From contig CAIMFH010000161.1 of NCBI GenBank assembly GCA_903840265.1, forward strand, positions 62,001-126,000: a stretch of 64,000 nucleotides of DNA, in the 5' to 3' direction. This DNA comes from an uncultured Schlesneria sp. (GTDB taxonomy: Bacteria > Planctomycetota > Planctomycetia > Planctomycetales > Planctomycetaceae). Positions within the stretch are counted from its first letter, which is position 1. Every line of letters starts with the position of its first letter. Of this stretch, positions 35,982 to 44,594 are shown in pieces. Made by a program: the position numbers and the translations under genes. The notes beneath the pieces were generated by a model. It was not told the origin of the DNA, did no database searches, and saw nothing but the letters and a program-made list of their open reading frames with translations.

Positions 35982-36036
35982 CACGCCTCCAATCACAAGA
36001 GGCGTGCCACTGGTTGGCCGCTTCGGACAACCAGTG
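35982..36036. repeat. Two back-to-back perfect hairpins with GTGCCAC junction
   Basis: CACGCCTC (35982-35989) pairs with GAGGCGTG (35999-36006), and one base later CACTGGTTG (36008-36016) pairs with CAACCAGTG (36028-36036). The junction reads GTGCCAC. The first is 23 bases after the Gfo/Idh/MocA stop and may end its transcript. The pair resembles the elements at 7930 and 49954. Confidence 0.65.
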
Positions 36037-36073
36037 CAAATGCGAAGTGACGGGGGTGGGTGGCAGAGTGCTT

Positions 36074-36117
36074 TTCACTCCTCTCTACTTTCCACTCACT
36101 CCGATCCACTCTCTCGC
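36074..36117 (+). repeat. 44-base pyrimidine-rich dispersed repeat, copy 2
   Basis: 39 of 44 positions match copy 1 at 16741-16784. It ends 36 bases before the ATG of a 36-residue membrane peptide. Both copies lie upstream of a start codon. Confidence 0.75.
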
Positions 36118-36153
36118 GGCACGCGCCGGTGATCTTTTCCAAAGGCAGCATCA

Positions 36154-36264
36154 ATGGCTCGTTGGCCGGACGAACGCAAAGCGAACGTGATCGCCATCGC
36201 CCTCGTGTTCGCACTCTTCCCGCTCTTGTGCTGGCTCTCGTGGCGCTGGCTGACCGAACAATAG
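36154..36264 (+). CDS. Small single-span membrane peptide (36 residues), hypothetical
   Basis: ATG to TAG encodes 36 residues: a charged start (MARWPDERKA), one hydrophobic helix (VIAIALVFALFPLLCWLS) and WRWLTEQ. The positive-inside charge pattern and a full-length helix are what a real small membrane protein shows. AAAGGCAGC just before the ATG is a weak ribosome binding site. It lies alone in a 460-base gap, after the pyrimidine-rich repeat. No family is recognised; chance cannot be excluded. Confidence 0.45.
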   Translation: MARWPDERKANVIAIALVFALFPLLCWLSWRWLTEQ

Positions 36265-36384
36265 AGCGAACAAGTGCCGAAATGCCTCGACGTAATCGCG
36301 TCCCCAGTTAAGCACTTCTGTCATCCCTGCCGGCACTTAAACCATCGGAATTGCCCGCCGGCACGAAAAACTCAACTTCGGCGC

Positions 36385-36413
36385 TTGACGCGACGATAGT
36401 TCACATGTAAACT
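36385..36413 (+). promoter_or_regulatory. Promoter and overlapping operator of the MarR operon
   Basis: TTGACG (36385-36390) and TAAACT (36408-36413) are separated by 17 bases. Transcription would begin near 36420, which is the A of the marR-type ATG, so the mRNA may be leaderless. A 16-base near-palindrome, AGTTCACATGTAAACT (36398-36413), covers the -10 box and has the size of a MarR-dimer site. Together they suggest autorepression. Confidence 0.6.
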
Positions 36414-36419
36414 AATCGC

Positions 36420-36902
36420 ATGGCGACAAACAAGCTACAAAACGAACTGAAGAAGAAGCGGCCGTTCGAATCGCCGGAACAAGAAGCGGCACTCAATATT
36501 GTGCGGACGAACGATCAACTGCAGAACCGTTTTTTACGCTTGTTTCGCGAATACGGAGTCACCCCTTCGCAGTATAACATCCTGCGGATCTTGCGCGGCG
36601 AAGGGAAACCAATGCCCAGCCTGGAGATTGGTGAACGAATGATTCAAGTGGTGCCGGCCATGACGGGGCTGATCGATCGACTCGAAAAGCAAAGTCTGGT
36701 GCAGCGTGAGCGATGCCTGGAAGATCGCCGCGTCATTTTCATCGTGTTAACAGAACAAGGTGAGCAACTGCTGGCGAAGCTCGACGAGCCGGTTGTCGAA
36801 CTGCATCGAGCCCTGCTGGGACATTTGTCGAAGAGTGAACTGGCTGAACTGAGCCGATTACTGGAGAAAGCGCGACAGAAGATTCAACTCGACGGCGAGT
36901 GA
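36420..36902 (+). CDS. MarR family transcriptional regulator
   Basis: A 160-residue winged-helix regulator: GVTPSQYNILRILRG, the recognition region SLEIGERMIQVVPAMTGLIDRLEKQSLVQR, and the wing CLEDRRVIFIVLTEQG, followed by a C-terminal dimer helix. It is followed by pirin and DoxX genes on the same strand. Known MarR regulators such as MhqR control DoxX-type and dioxygenase genes in quinone or electrophile stress, and this set looks alike. The promoter ends so close to the ATG that translation may be leaderless. Confidence 0.93.
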   Translation: MATNKLQNELKKKRPFESPEQEAALNIVRTNDQLQNRFLRLFREYGVTPSQYNILRILRGEGKPMPSLEIGERMIQVVPAMTGLIDRLEKQSLVQRERCLEDRRVIFIVLTEQGEQLLAKLDEPVVELHRALLGHLSKSELAELSRLLEKARQKIQLDGE

Positions 36903-36976
36903 TCCAAGTCCTCTTTTTTTGCCCAGATACATGATATGTCATTAGTTGTTGTGTCGCGTTATTGGAAAGGGAAATC

Positions 36977-37675
36977 ATGATCCAAGTTCGTAAAGCCACC
37001 GATCGAGGTCACGCCAATCATGGCTGGCTGAATACCTATCACACGTTCTCGTTTTCGACGTACCAGGATCCGCAGCACACTCGCTTTCGTTCGCTGCGAG
37101 TCATGAACGAAGACTGGGTTGCGGCGGGCCAGGGGTTCGGTACGCACCCTCACAATGACATGGAAATCGTGACGTACGTCTTGGAAGGGGCTCTGGAACA
37201 TCAGGATTCCATGGGGCATGGCGAAGTTCTTCGTCCGGGCGAATTCCAGCGGATGACGGCCGGGACCGGGATTACGCATAGCGAATTCAATCCGTCGAAG
37301 ACCGAGCCAACGCATCTGTATCAGATCTGGTTGTTCCCGGAACAGAAGGGGATCACGCCCAGCTACGAACAGAAGCGGTTTGACGAAGCAGGCAGGTTGA
37401 ATCAACTGCAACTCGTGGCTTCGCGAGATGCGGCGAACGGTTCGTTGCTGATCCACCAGGATGCAAAGATCTACTTGTCGCAGATTGAGACCGGTAAAGG
37501 AGTGGCGTTGGAACTGAAGGCCAAACGTTATGCCTGGCTGCAGGTACTGCGTGGCAGCGTGACTTTGAATGGAGAGTCTCTCCAGACAAGTGACGGGGCT
37601 GCGGTGAGCGAAGAGACCCAATTGAAAATTCAAGCGACGACCGATGCCGAGATCATGTTGTTTGATCTCGCTTAA
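36977..37675 (+). CDS. Pirin family protein (YhhW type)
   Basis: A 232-residue bicupin. The N-terminal metal site is complete: HPHNDME (two His) and THSEFN (His and Glu). The family motif GTGITHSE is present. Bacterial YhhW acts as a quercetin 2,3-dioxygenase; the natural substrate is unknown. GGAAAGGGAAATC gives a strong ribosome binding site for the ATG at 36977. It lies 74 bases after the MarR gene and 36 bases before doxX, so the three form one operon likely used against aromatic electrophiles. Confidence 0.93.
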   Translation: MIQVRKATDRGHANHGWLNTYHTFSFSTYQDPQHTRFRSLRVMNEDWVAAGQGFGTHPHNDMEIVTYVLEGALEHQDSMGHGEVLRPGEFQRMTAGTGITHSEFNPSKTEPTHLYQIWLFPEQKGITPSYEQKRFDEAGRLNQLQLVASRDAANGSLLIHQDAKIYLSQIETGKGVALELKAKRYAWLQVLRGSVTLNGESLQTSDGAAVSEETQLKIQATTDAEIMLFDLA

Positions 37676-37711
37676 CCTATGTCCGAATCCGTGAAGTTAG
37701 AAGGAATGACC

Positions 37712-38143
37712 ATGAACACATTTGCCCAAGGCGTCACCTCACTGGGTGGCCGAATCATGATTGCCACGATCTTTTTGCTAAGTGCGATTGGAAACAAGAT
37801 TCCCCAGTTCAACGCGCTGTCCGGATACATGGCCAGTGAAGGCGTTCCGGCTCCGCAGTTGATGCTGGTGGGGGCCATCGTGTTTCTCATCGTCGGCAGC
37901 ATCTCGCTCGTACTCGGCTTTAAGGCACGCGTCGGGGCGGTCTTGCTGCTGGTGTTCCTCGTCCTGGCAACATACTACTTCCATGACTTCTGGAATTTTT
38001 CAGGAGCAGATCGGCAGAACCAGATGATCCAATTCATGAAGAACTTGTCGATGATGGGAACCATGGCGTTCGTGGTCGCGAACGGACCGGGCGCATACAG
38101 CCTGGATCGACGCCTGGCGACAGTCAAGCAACAGAGTTCTTGA
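37712..38143 (+). CDS. DoxX family membrane protein
   Basis: A 143-residue protein with four membrane helices (GRIMIATIFLLSAIGNKI, LMLVGAIVFLIVGSISLVLG, AVLLLVFLVLATYYFHDFW, and MMGTMAFVVANGPG). It fits DoxX/MhqP-like proteins. GAAGGAATG lies just ahead of the chosen ATG, in contrast to an in-frame ATG at 37679 that touches the pirin stop. Third gene of the MarR-pirin-DoxX operon; a hairpin terminator follows. Confidence 0.9.
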   Translation: MNTFAQGVTSLGGRIMIATIFLLSAIGNKIPQFNALSGYMASEGVPAPQLMLVGAIVFLIVGSISLVLGFKARVGAVLLLVFLVLATYYFHDFWNFSGADRQNQMIQFMKNLSMMGTMAFVVANGPGAYSLDRRLATVKQQSS

Positions 38144-38183
38144 TGCACGGGCATCGAGTGTCGAGTGTTGAAATTGAGGCGAC

Positions 38184-38208
38184 GGCAACCAATCGCTCAT
38201 TGGTTGCC
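38184..38208 (+). terminator. Hairpin terminator of the MarR-pirin-DoxX operon
   Basis: A perfect 10-bp inverted repeat (GGCAACCAAT / ATTGGTTGCC, loop CGCTC) 40 bases after the doxX stop. The T-tract behind it is weak (ATCACTTTG). Confidence 0.65.
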
Positions 38209-38284
38209 ATCACTTTGATGTCGGTGATTGCATTCCGCTTTACATGAAACAATCTTCACGATTACAGTAAATCGGAGGAGGTAT

Positions 38285-38446
38285 TTGGCTCGTTCCCGCT
38301 TTGTTGAAGATTTAGTTGTAGAACAGGCCGGACGCGGCGTCAGCCGATACGTCATCCTTGGTCTGACGAACATCCCATTGCTGGCGGTCGCAATTCGGCA
38401 AGTAGGGTGTGTGAAGCGTTCGGAACACGTCATAATTGCTATTTGA
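38285..38446 (+). CDS. Hypothetical 53-residue ORF with a strong ribosome binding site
   Basis: The TTG at 38285 is preceded by GGAGGAGG with a spacing of about 5 bases, the best ribosome binding site in this region. The ORF encodes 53 residues, with VILGLTNIPLLAVAIRQVG in the middle. No family is recognised. It may be a real small gene or the head of a broken one; the 347-base gap holds nothing else but the terminator. Confidence 0.3.
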   Translation: MARSRFVEDLVVEQAGRGVSRYVILGLTNIPLLAVAIRQVGCVKRSEHVIIAI

Positions 38447-38490
38447 CGCCACGAATAAAAACGTCGATCCGTCCCCCCGTTGGAGCTGTT

Positions 38491-38913
38491 GTGTCGGTTC
38501 ATCGCATTCGCTTAATTGGTCCTTGGGAATTCGCCTGGCGCACCTCGACTGGCGATGGTGCAGAGTTGGATGGTAAGGCTGCAAGCGGGACCATCAAAAT
38601 GCCCTGTGATTGGCAGTCGATTTTCGGCTCGCGGGGAGGGAAAGTCGCATTTTCTCGACGCTTTCACCGTCCCACCAACTTGGAACCCCATGAACGAGTC
38701 CTGATTGTCCTGACGGGTGTCGGTGGGAGTGGAACAATTCGACTGAACGGGGATTCTCTGTTAGAATTCAGTGACGCTGATTCTGTGGAAGCCGATGTCA
38801 CAAATAAGCTCGAAGCCTTCAATCTCTTGGAAATCGAAGTCGAACACCAACCGATTGCGGGAAAGCTTGGGGGCCTGCACTCGCCCGTTGTTTTGGAAAT
38901 TCGACAATCCTGA
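38491..38913 (+). CDS. Beta-sandwich (galactose-binding-like) hypothetical protein
   Basis: From a GTG start this encodes 140 residues with the pattern of a jelly-roll sugar-binding domain as in the N-terminus of GH2 glycosidases: RLIGPWEFAW, KMPCDWQSIFG, FSRRFHRP, VLIVLTGVGGSGTIRLNGD, and NLLEIEVEHQP. There is no signal peptide and no catalytic domain. It lies 66 bases before the DUF1549/DUF1553 gene, so it may be co-transcribed. The start is uncertain; frame-open sequence reaches 38407. Confidence 0.65.
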   Translation: MSVHRIRLIGPWEFAWRTSTGDGAELDGKAASGTIKMPCDWQSIFGSRGGKVAFSRRFHRPTNLEPHERVLIVLTGVGGSGTIRLNGDSLLEFSDADSVEADVTNKLEAFNLLEIEVEHQPIAGKLGGLHSPVVLEIRQS

Positions 38914-38979
38914 ATCAGCCGGTGCGACCATCAGCTGACGTCATCTATTCTTCAAGTCTCACCGCACAGAGTTCCACCA

Positions 38980-41900
38980 ATGACGTGTTGCCGGATCCTG
39001 CTCACTGTTCTCGTCGTCATTGGACTAAATCGCTCCCTTGCCTCTGGCGCGGACCGCATCGAGTTCAATCGCGATATCCGGCCAATCCTGTCTGACAACT
39101 GTTTTGCGTGTCACGGCCCGGATGAAAAGACGCGGCAGGGAGGACTGCGGCTCGATCTGGCTGAGCAATCGCGACTCAAGCTGGCGTCAAACAAGTCCGC
39201 GATCGTTCCTGGAAATGTGGCCGACAGCGAGTTGGTGCGTCGCATCCTGGCCACCGATCCCAGCGAACAAATGCCGCCATCAGATAGCGGCAAGCACCTC
39301 ACAGCCACTCAGATTGACCTGCTGAAGAAATGGATTGCTCAAGGAGCCGAGTACCAGGCGCATTGGTCGTTTGAACCACTCGCCCGCCCCATGGTTCCTC
39401 CACCTGGTGCGAACCGGCACCTTAGACGTAATGCCATCGACAACTTTGTCCAAGAGAGACTGTTGCAGGAGCATCTGCATCCATCGCCCGAAGTCGATCG
39501 CGAACGTCTGTTGCGCCGCGTCTCATTCGACTTGGCGGGGACACCCCCTTCACTCGAAGAGATCGACGACTTTCTCGCCGATTCCGCTCCGGATGCCTAC
39601 GAGAAGGTTGTCGATCGACTGCTGGCATCACCCCGCTACGGCGAACGAATGGCCCTCGACTGGCTCGACGCAGCCCGTTATGCCGATACGCACGGCTTTA
39701 ATAATGACACGACACGCTACATGTGGCGCTGGCGCGACTGGACCATCAACGCCTTCAATTCCGGAATGCCATTCGATCAGTTTGTCACCGAACAACTCGC
39801 CGGAGATTTGCTGCCTGAGCCGACTGTGGAACAGCGGATCGCCACGGGATTCAACCGCAATCACGTGATTAACTCGGAAGGGGGAATCATCCCCGAAGAG
39901 TACCGCGTCGAGTACGTCGCGGACCGAGTCCACACGACGGCGACAATCTTAATGGGGGTATCGCTCAGTTGTGCCCGCTGCCACGATCACAAGTTTGACC
40001 CCTTCACGCAGCGCGAGTACTACGAGTTCTTCGCCTTCTTCAACAACTTGAACGAGCAAGGCGAAGCAGGCCGGGTCGGCAATGCGGAGCCGACGATCAA
40101 AGCACCGACTGCCGACCAGACTACTCGTCAAATCGCGCTCTCCAAGCAATTGAAATCTCTCGACGAGACTCTCCAACAACGGCTGGCGACCGCCACGCTG
40201 TCGGCCTCGCAGTGGGAGCCAAAACTTCGCGAATTGTACAGCAGCTCTGCATTGGCCCCAGTACCGATCCTGCACTGGCCGCTGGATGAAGCGGCGGGCA
40301 GCGATGTCGCGGAGCAAGTGGATCGAATGCGAAAAGGGCAGGTTGTCGGTCGTGCCGACTGGACGACAGGCAAGTTTGGTGGCGCGATCAAGCTCGACGG
40401 CAATTCGCATATCGAAGTGGGTGATCTGGCCAACTTCGACCGGACGGATCGCTTTTCCTACGGGGCTTGGGTCAACGTCGCCAGCAAGGACGCCGCGACA
40501 ATCATCTCCCGGATGGACGATGCCGACTCGCATCGCGGCTTCGACTTGCTTCTGGTTGGTGGCAAGCTCACCGCGCATTTGGTGCATCAGTGGCCTGACA
40601 ATGCCTTGCACGTCGTGACGAAGGCCGAGGTGCCTATCAATGAATGGAAGCATGTCTTCGCCACCTACGACGGCTCTTCGCAAGGGGAAGGCTTCAAACT
40701 CTACGTTGATGGCAAGCTGCAGGAAGTCGAAATCACCAACAAACACCTCAGCGAGACCACTCACACGACCAAGCCGTTGCGAATCGGGCGGCGAACATCG
40801 GGGGCTCCTTGCCGCGGTCTGATCGATGACGTGCGAATCTTCGATCGCGAGCTCTCCGCGGACGAAGTCGCGGCGGTCGCCGGAACGGATGGAGTTCGAG
40901 ATCTGCTGGCGATCGATCGTGACAAGCGGACCGCCGACCAGGAGACGTTGCTCGCAAAAGCTTATCTGGGCCGGTTCGATCAAGAGTATCAGGCCTGGAC
41001 GGCCAAGCGAACGGACACAGACCGTCAGCAGGCCGAACTCGACAAGCTGGTTTCCACTGCCATGGTGATGCTCGAAATGCCTCAACCGCGGAAAGCATTC
41101 GTGCTCAAGCGAGGCCAGTACGATCAGCCCGCGGATGAGGTTCAGCCAGGCACTCCGGCCAGCTTGCCGCCGTTTCCTACGGAGGCACCACGGAATCGTC
41201 TCGGGTTGTCGCGTTGGCTGCTGGCGTCCAACAATCCGCTCACCAGTCGAGTGGCCGTGAATCGTGCCTGGAATCTGTTTTTCGGTGCGGGACTGGTCGA
41301 GACGGTCGAAGATTTCGGGTCGCAAGGTCAGTGGCCCACACATTTGGATCTGTTGAACTGGTTGGCCGTGGAGTTCATGGAAACGGGATCCCCCCAGGTA
41401 CGCTTTGCGGGGTCCAGCCTCACATTTGATTCGTCGCGTTGGGATGTCAAACGCCTGCATCGACTGATGGTCACGTCGGCGACCTACCGGCAATCCTCGA
41501 ATGTCTCGGCGGACCTGCTTGAACGTGATCCGCTCAATAAGTTGCTGGCCCGTGGACCGCGATTCCGCTTGCAGGCCGAAGTGATCCGTGACAGCGCTCT
41601 GGCGACCGCCGGCCTGCTGTGCGATCACGTCGGCGGACCCAGTGTGTCCCCCTATCAGCCGGCCGGGTTGTGGGATGATGTCGCGGTCGGTGCGGATTAT
41701 GAAGGGACTGTCTACCGGCAGGACAAGGGCGAAGGATTGTATCGTCGCAGCATGTACACCTTCTGGAAGCGAACCTGCCCGCCGCCGGGCCTGAATACGT
41801 TTGATGCCCCCGAGCGTGAAGTCTGCACGGCGAGGCGGTCGCGAACGAATACACCGCTGCAGGCATTGGTCCTGATGAATGACCCCACCTATCTGGAGGC

Positions 41901-42198
41901 GGCCCGCAAGCTGGCCGAGAAAACGATGCGGCTCGGCGGGGCCAACGCCGAATCGCGAGCGATTTATGCGTTTCGTTCAGCGCTGTCGCGTTCCCCCACG
42001 CAGGCGGAAAAAGACTTGATTGTAAGGCTCTATTGTCAGCGTCTGGAGAAATTGCAGAACGATCCTGCGGCGGCAAAGGCATTGCTTGCCGTCGGCGACT
42101 CAGCACGCGATGAATCACTTCCCGTGGCAGAGTTCGCGGCGTGGACTAGCGTGATGAGTGTGATACTTAATCTGGACGAGTTGATCACCAAGGGATAG
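38980..42198 (+). CDS. DUF1549/DUF1553 protein with N-terminal cytochrome-c-like and LamG-like domains
   Basis: A 1072-residue exported planctomycete protein. Order: signal peptide (1-24); a planctomycete-type cytochrome c domain with CFACH at 41-45 and QMPP near 108; DUF1549 (about 160-365, [15 protein letters not shown] to [27 protein letters not shown]); a LamG/jelly-roll domain (about 425-620, [11 protein letters not shown] to [17 protein letters not shown]); and DUF1553 (about 735-1020, [24 protein letters not shown] to [12 protein letters not shown]). A second CxxCH (CARCH) lies in DUF1549. Such proteins are numerous in planctomycetes and thought to act on polysaccharides in the periplasm; their reaction is unknown. 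The usual DUF1501 partner is absent; a gamma-carbonic anhydrase gene follows after 10 bases. Confidence 0.93.
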   Translation: MTCCRILLTVLVVIGLNRSLASGADRIEFNRDIRPILSDNCFACHGPDEKTRQGGLRLDLAEQSRLKLASNKSAIVPGNVADSELVRRILATDPSEQMPPSDSGKHLTATQIDLLKKWIAQGAEYQAHWSFEPLARPMVPPPGANRHLRRNAIDNFVQERLLQEHLHPSPEVDRERLLRRVSFDLAGTPPSLEEIDDFLADSAPDAYEKVVDRLLASPRYGERMALDWLDAARYADTHGFNNDTTRYMWRWRDWTINAFNSGMPFDQFVTEQLAGDLLPEPTVEQRIATGFNRNHVINSEGGIIPEEYRVEYVADRVHTTATILMGVSLSCARCHDHKFDPFTQREYYEFFAFFNNLNEQGEAGRVGNAEPTIKAPTADQTTRQIALSKQLKSLDETLQQRLATATLSASQWEPKLRELYSSSALAPVPILHWPLDEAAGSDVAEQVDRMRKGQVVGRADWTTGKFGGAIKLDGNSHIEVGDLANFDRTDRFSYGAWVNVASKDAATIISRMDDADSHRGFDLLLVGGKLTAHLVHQWPDNALHVVTKAEVPINEWKHVFATYDGSSQGEGFKLYVDGKLQEVEITNKHLSETTHTTKPLRIGRRTSGAPCRGLIDDVRIFDRELSADEVAAVAGTDGVRDLLAIDRDKRTADQETLLAKAYLGRFDQEYQAWTAKRTDTDRQQAELDKLVSTAMVMLEMPQPRKAFVLKRGQYDQPADEVQPGTPASLPPFPTEAPRNRLGLSRWLLASNNPLTSRVAVNRAWNLFFGAGLVETVEDFGSQGQWPTHLDLLNWLAVEFMETGSPQVRFAGSSLTFDSSRWDVKRLHRLMVTSATYRQSSNVSADLLERDPLNKLLARGPRFRLQAEVIRDSALATAGLLCDHVGGPSVSPYQPAGLWDDVAVGADYEGTVYRQDKGEGLYRRSMYTFWKRTCPPPGLNTFDAPEREVCTARRSRTNTPLQALVLMNDPTYLEAARKLAEKTMRLGGANAESRAIYAFRSALSRSPTQAEKDLIVRLYCQRLEKLQNDPAAAKALLAVGDSARDESLPVAEFAAWTSVMSVILNLDELITKG

Positions 42199-42208
42199 CA
42201 GGTACGCG

Positions 42209-42877
42209 ATGACTGACGGTAACAGTGAGTCGGTGGATCAAGATTCCGTCGCCCGCGAAATAAAGCGGACTTGGCCGCTGATCAATGAGACCTTGCCCGA
42301 ACCACCTGCGGTTCCCTACCCGGACGAACACTGGGACTGGCGAGCGATCAACAGCCGTCCTTTGGTCGATCCAACCGCCTGGGTCGCTCCGGGAGCAATC
42401 CTGTTGGGTCGCGTCAAACTGAAAGCTCGCAGTTCGGTTTGGTACGGCTGCGTGCTGCGCGGCGATCAGGAATGGATCGAGGTCGGCGAGGAATCGAACG
42501 TCCAGGACGGCTCGATCCTGCATGTCGACGATGGTTACCCCTGCATCATCGGCGACCGAGTCACGTTGGGTCACAAAGCGATTGTTCATGGATCGGTCGT
42601 CGGGGACGGAGCGTTGATCGGGATTGCGGCCACCGTTCTGAGTCGGTGCGTCATCGGAGAAGGGGCCTTGATCGCGGGAGGTGCCCTGGTGATGGAAGGG
42701 ACAATTGTCCCGCCCCATACGTTGTGGGCCGGTTGCCCGGCTCGTCAGATCAAAGAGTTGAGCGAATCCCAGCGGGCGCGACTGGCCGCAACGTATCGCC
42801 ACTACGTCAATAACTCCGCTGGATACGCCGCAAAAATGTCGCATTCCGCTTCCGATCACATTCAGACGTCGCATTGA
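42209..42877 (+). CDS. Gamma-carbonic anhydrase family protein
   Basis: A 222-residue left-handed beta-helix protein of the gamma-class carbonic anhydrase type. Hexapeptide repeats run from about 60 to 175. The zinc His residues fall in SILHVDD, VTLGHKAIVHGS. RSSVWYGCVLRGDQEWIEVGEESNVQDGS is the typical family opening. A Trp/Pro-rich N-terminal extension of about 45 residues is unusual. It starts 10 bases after the DUF1549/DUF1553 gene, so the two are co-transcribed. Catalytic activity is likely but not certain; some family members are inactive. Confidence 0.93.
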   Translation: MTDGNSESVDQDSVAREIKRTWPLINETLPEPPAVPYPDEHWDWRAINSRPLVDPTAWVAPGAILLGRVKLKARSSVWYGCVLRGDQEWIEVGEESNVQDGSILHVDDGYPCIIGDRVTLGHKAIVHGSVVGDGALIGIAATVLSRCVIGEGALIAGGALVMEGTIVPPHTLWAGCPARQIKELSESQRARLAATYRHYVNNSAGYAAKMSHSASDHIQTSH

Positions 42878-42957
42878 TCTTCACCAATTTCGCGTGACGG
42901 GCTAAATTCCAAGGATACCGGAGTAGACCGGTTTCAGTTCCAGGGAAGGAGCCTGCG

Positions 42958-44247
42958 ATGCGCATTGCGATTTTTGAAGATGAATCAGCGACGAATTTTG
43001 CACCGATCGCATTGCTACGCCCCGTGTTTGAACTGCTTTGCGGTCATTTCAGTGCTCGCGAACGCTCGTTGGAGTTCTTGCCGGTTTCGGACTGGGCTGC
43101 GTTCGTTCGACCAGAACTGGCTGATGTTTATCGTGAAGAACACCCCGGCTGCCGCGTGAATAACTCGGATTGGCTGCAAGCAGGGTCGACTCTGTTGATC
43201 AATGGCCGCTGGTTGGCGGATCCTGCCACCTATGCCACGATTCGGCCCGATTCCGTAGGAATCATTGATGGAACAGTGGCTTACCTGACATTGGATCCGC
43301 TGGAAGCGGCGTTGCTTTCCGGCGACAACTGGGATGACGCCCTGCCCCAAATCGCCCGCACGCGCACTCCCGTGAACGCGCCCGGCAAGCTGGCTCGCTA
43401 TCCTTGGGACTTGATCCATCACAATCCTGATCAGTTGCGAGCCGACTTCGCGGCACGAGATCTTGGCCTCTCCCAAGCTGAAGATCAGGGGCAACATGTC
43501 GCGATTCTCGGTCCCGCCGACCAGATCTTCATTGATCCTTCTGCCAGCATCGATCCGTTCGTCGTGATTGATGCCCGCAAGGGCCCGGTCTCGATCGAAG
43601 CAGGGGCGATGATTCAGGCGTTCACTCGCCTGGAAGGGCCCTGTCAGGTCGGGGCGAAATCTCAACTGTTTCGTGCCAATGTTCGTGAAGGGACGTCAAT
43701 CGGTCCTGTCTGCCGAGTCGGTGGTGAAATCGAAGGGGCGATCCTGCATGGCTACGTCAATAAGTACCACGACGGATTTCTCGGGCACAGCTATGTCTGC
43801 CCATGGGTGAACCTGGGAGCCCTGACGACCAACAGTGATCTGAAGAATGATTATTCAACCGTTCGCGTTCCCCTGTCGGGCGATTCAATTGAGTCCGGCG
43901 AAATCAAGGTTGGCTGCTTCATCGGCGATCACACCAAGACTGCGATTGGTAGCCTGTTTAACACCGGATCGTCCATCGGGATCATGTCTCTCATCCTGCC
44001 CGATGGTGAGTTGTTGCCGAAGCATGTGCCATCGTTCTCGCGCATCTGGCATGGAGAACTGATTGACGGTCTGCCGCTCGAAAAAGGATTGGCAACCGCT
44101 CGTGCCGCGATGGAACGTCGCAGCAAACGGTTGACCTCTGCTCAAGAGATCCTGCTGCGTCGCGTCCATGCGATGACTCAGGCCGAACGTGATCGAGCCA
44201 TCGGACGCTTTGCTGAGAAGGCGACAGCCAGCGTCGTCAAAGCGTGA
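42958..44247 (+). CDS. Putative sugar nucleotidyltransferase, alternative GlmU type
   Basis: A 429-residue two-domain protein. The N-terminal part (MRIAIFEDESATNFAPIALLRPVFELL) resembles the alternative bacterial GlmU family rather than classic GlmU, since no LAAGxGTRM motif is present. The C-terminal part (about 185-390) is a left-handed beta-helix acyltransferase: ASIDPFVVIDARKGPVSIEAGAMIQ, EGAILHGYVNKYHDGFLGHSYVCPWVNLGALTTNSDLKNDY, and TAIGSLFNTG. It probably makes UDP-N-acetylglucosamine or a related nucleotide sugar for cell-envelope use. GGAAGGAG precedes the ATG. It is 80 bases after the carbonic anhydrase gene. Confidence 0.85.
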   Translation: MRIAIFEDESATNFAPIALLRPVFELLCGHFSARERSLEFLPVSDWAAFVRPELADVYREEHPGCRVNNSDWLQAGSTLLINGRWLADPATYATIRPDSVGIIDGTVAYLTLDPLEAALLSGDNWDDALPQIARTRTPVNAPGKLARYPWDLIHHNPDQLRADFAARDLGLSQAEDQGQHVAILGPADQIFIDPSASIDPFVVIDARKGPVSIEAGAMIQAFTRLEGPCQVGAKSQLFRANVREGTSIGPVCRVGGEIEGAILHGYVNKYHDGFLGHSYVCPWVNLGALTTNSDLKNDYSTVRVPLSGDSIESGEIKVGCFIGDHTKTAIGSLFNTGSSIGIMSLILPDGELLPKHVPSFSRIWHGELIDGLPLEKGLATARAAMERRSKRLTSAQEILLRRVHAMTQAERDRAIGRFAEKATASVVKA

Positions 44248-44364
44248 TCGCAAGTTAGCTAATCTCGCCAAGAAATTGGGGCACTTGCACTCGTATCAGG
44301 TTGTCAAAGAACAGTTGTCCGCTTCACCACGATCGCATTTCGTGTGCTCGACCATGAAAAGACT

Positions 44365-44414
44365 AACGGCCACACGCATCGATCGCTGTTTTGCAATCGA
44401 CAGGTGTGGCCGTT
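44365..44414. terminator. Stem-loop between convergent genes
   Basis: AACGGCCACAC (44365-44375) pairs perfectly with GTGTGGCCGTT (44404-44414), 28-base loop. It lies in the 347-base gap between the GlmU-like gene and scpA, which converge, and may stop transcription from both sides. No gene is seen in this gap. Confidence 0.5.
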
Positions 44415-44543
44415 GGTTACGGTCCACTGAATACGACTGTGTAGATCGTCTGGATCCTCGCCGTTGCGGGAATGAGGCGTTGATCTCCGCAGCCAATATC
44501 CTCGATTCGGGGTGACTCGATCCAGACCCTAATTGAGCTATTT

Positions 44544-44568
44544 GATCGCTATTTCGGAAATAGCGGTC
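44544..44568 (-). terminator. Palindrome after scpA
   Basis: CGCTATTTC (44547-44555) and GAAATAGCG (44557-44565) are perfect arms about one base, extended by three more pairs including a wobble. It lies 26 bases after the scpA stop. With so small a centre the RNA loop would open by 2-3 pairs. It could also be a protein-binding site. Confidence 0.5.
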
Positions 44569-44594
44569 CGCAACGAAGTGGCGGAGATGCTCTG

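Noticed and set aside
38312-38584. Minus-strand frame looking faintly like a DUF1559 tail
   Set aside because: The expected GGAN..ADGS motif and the N-terminal leader are absent, so the resemblance was not strong enough.
39949-41628. 559-codon minus-strand open frame
   Set aside because: It is the shadow of the DUF1549/DUF1553 gene, whose plus-strand motifs are unambiguous.
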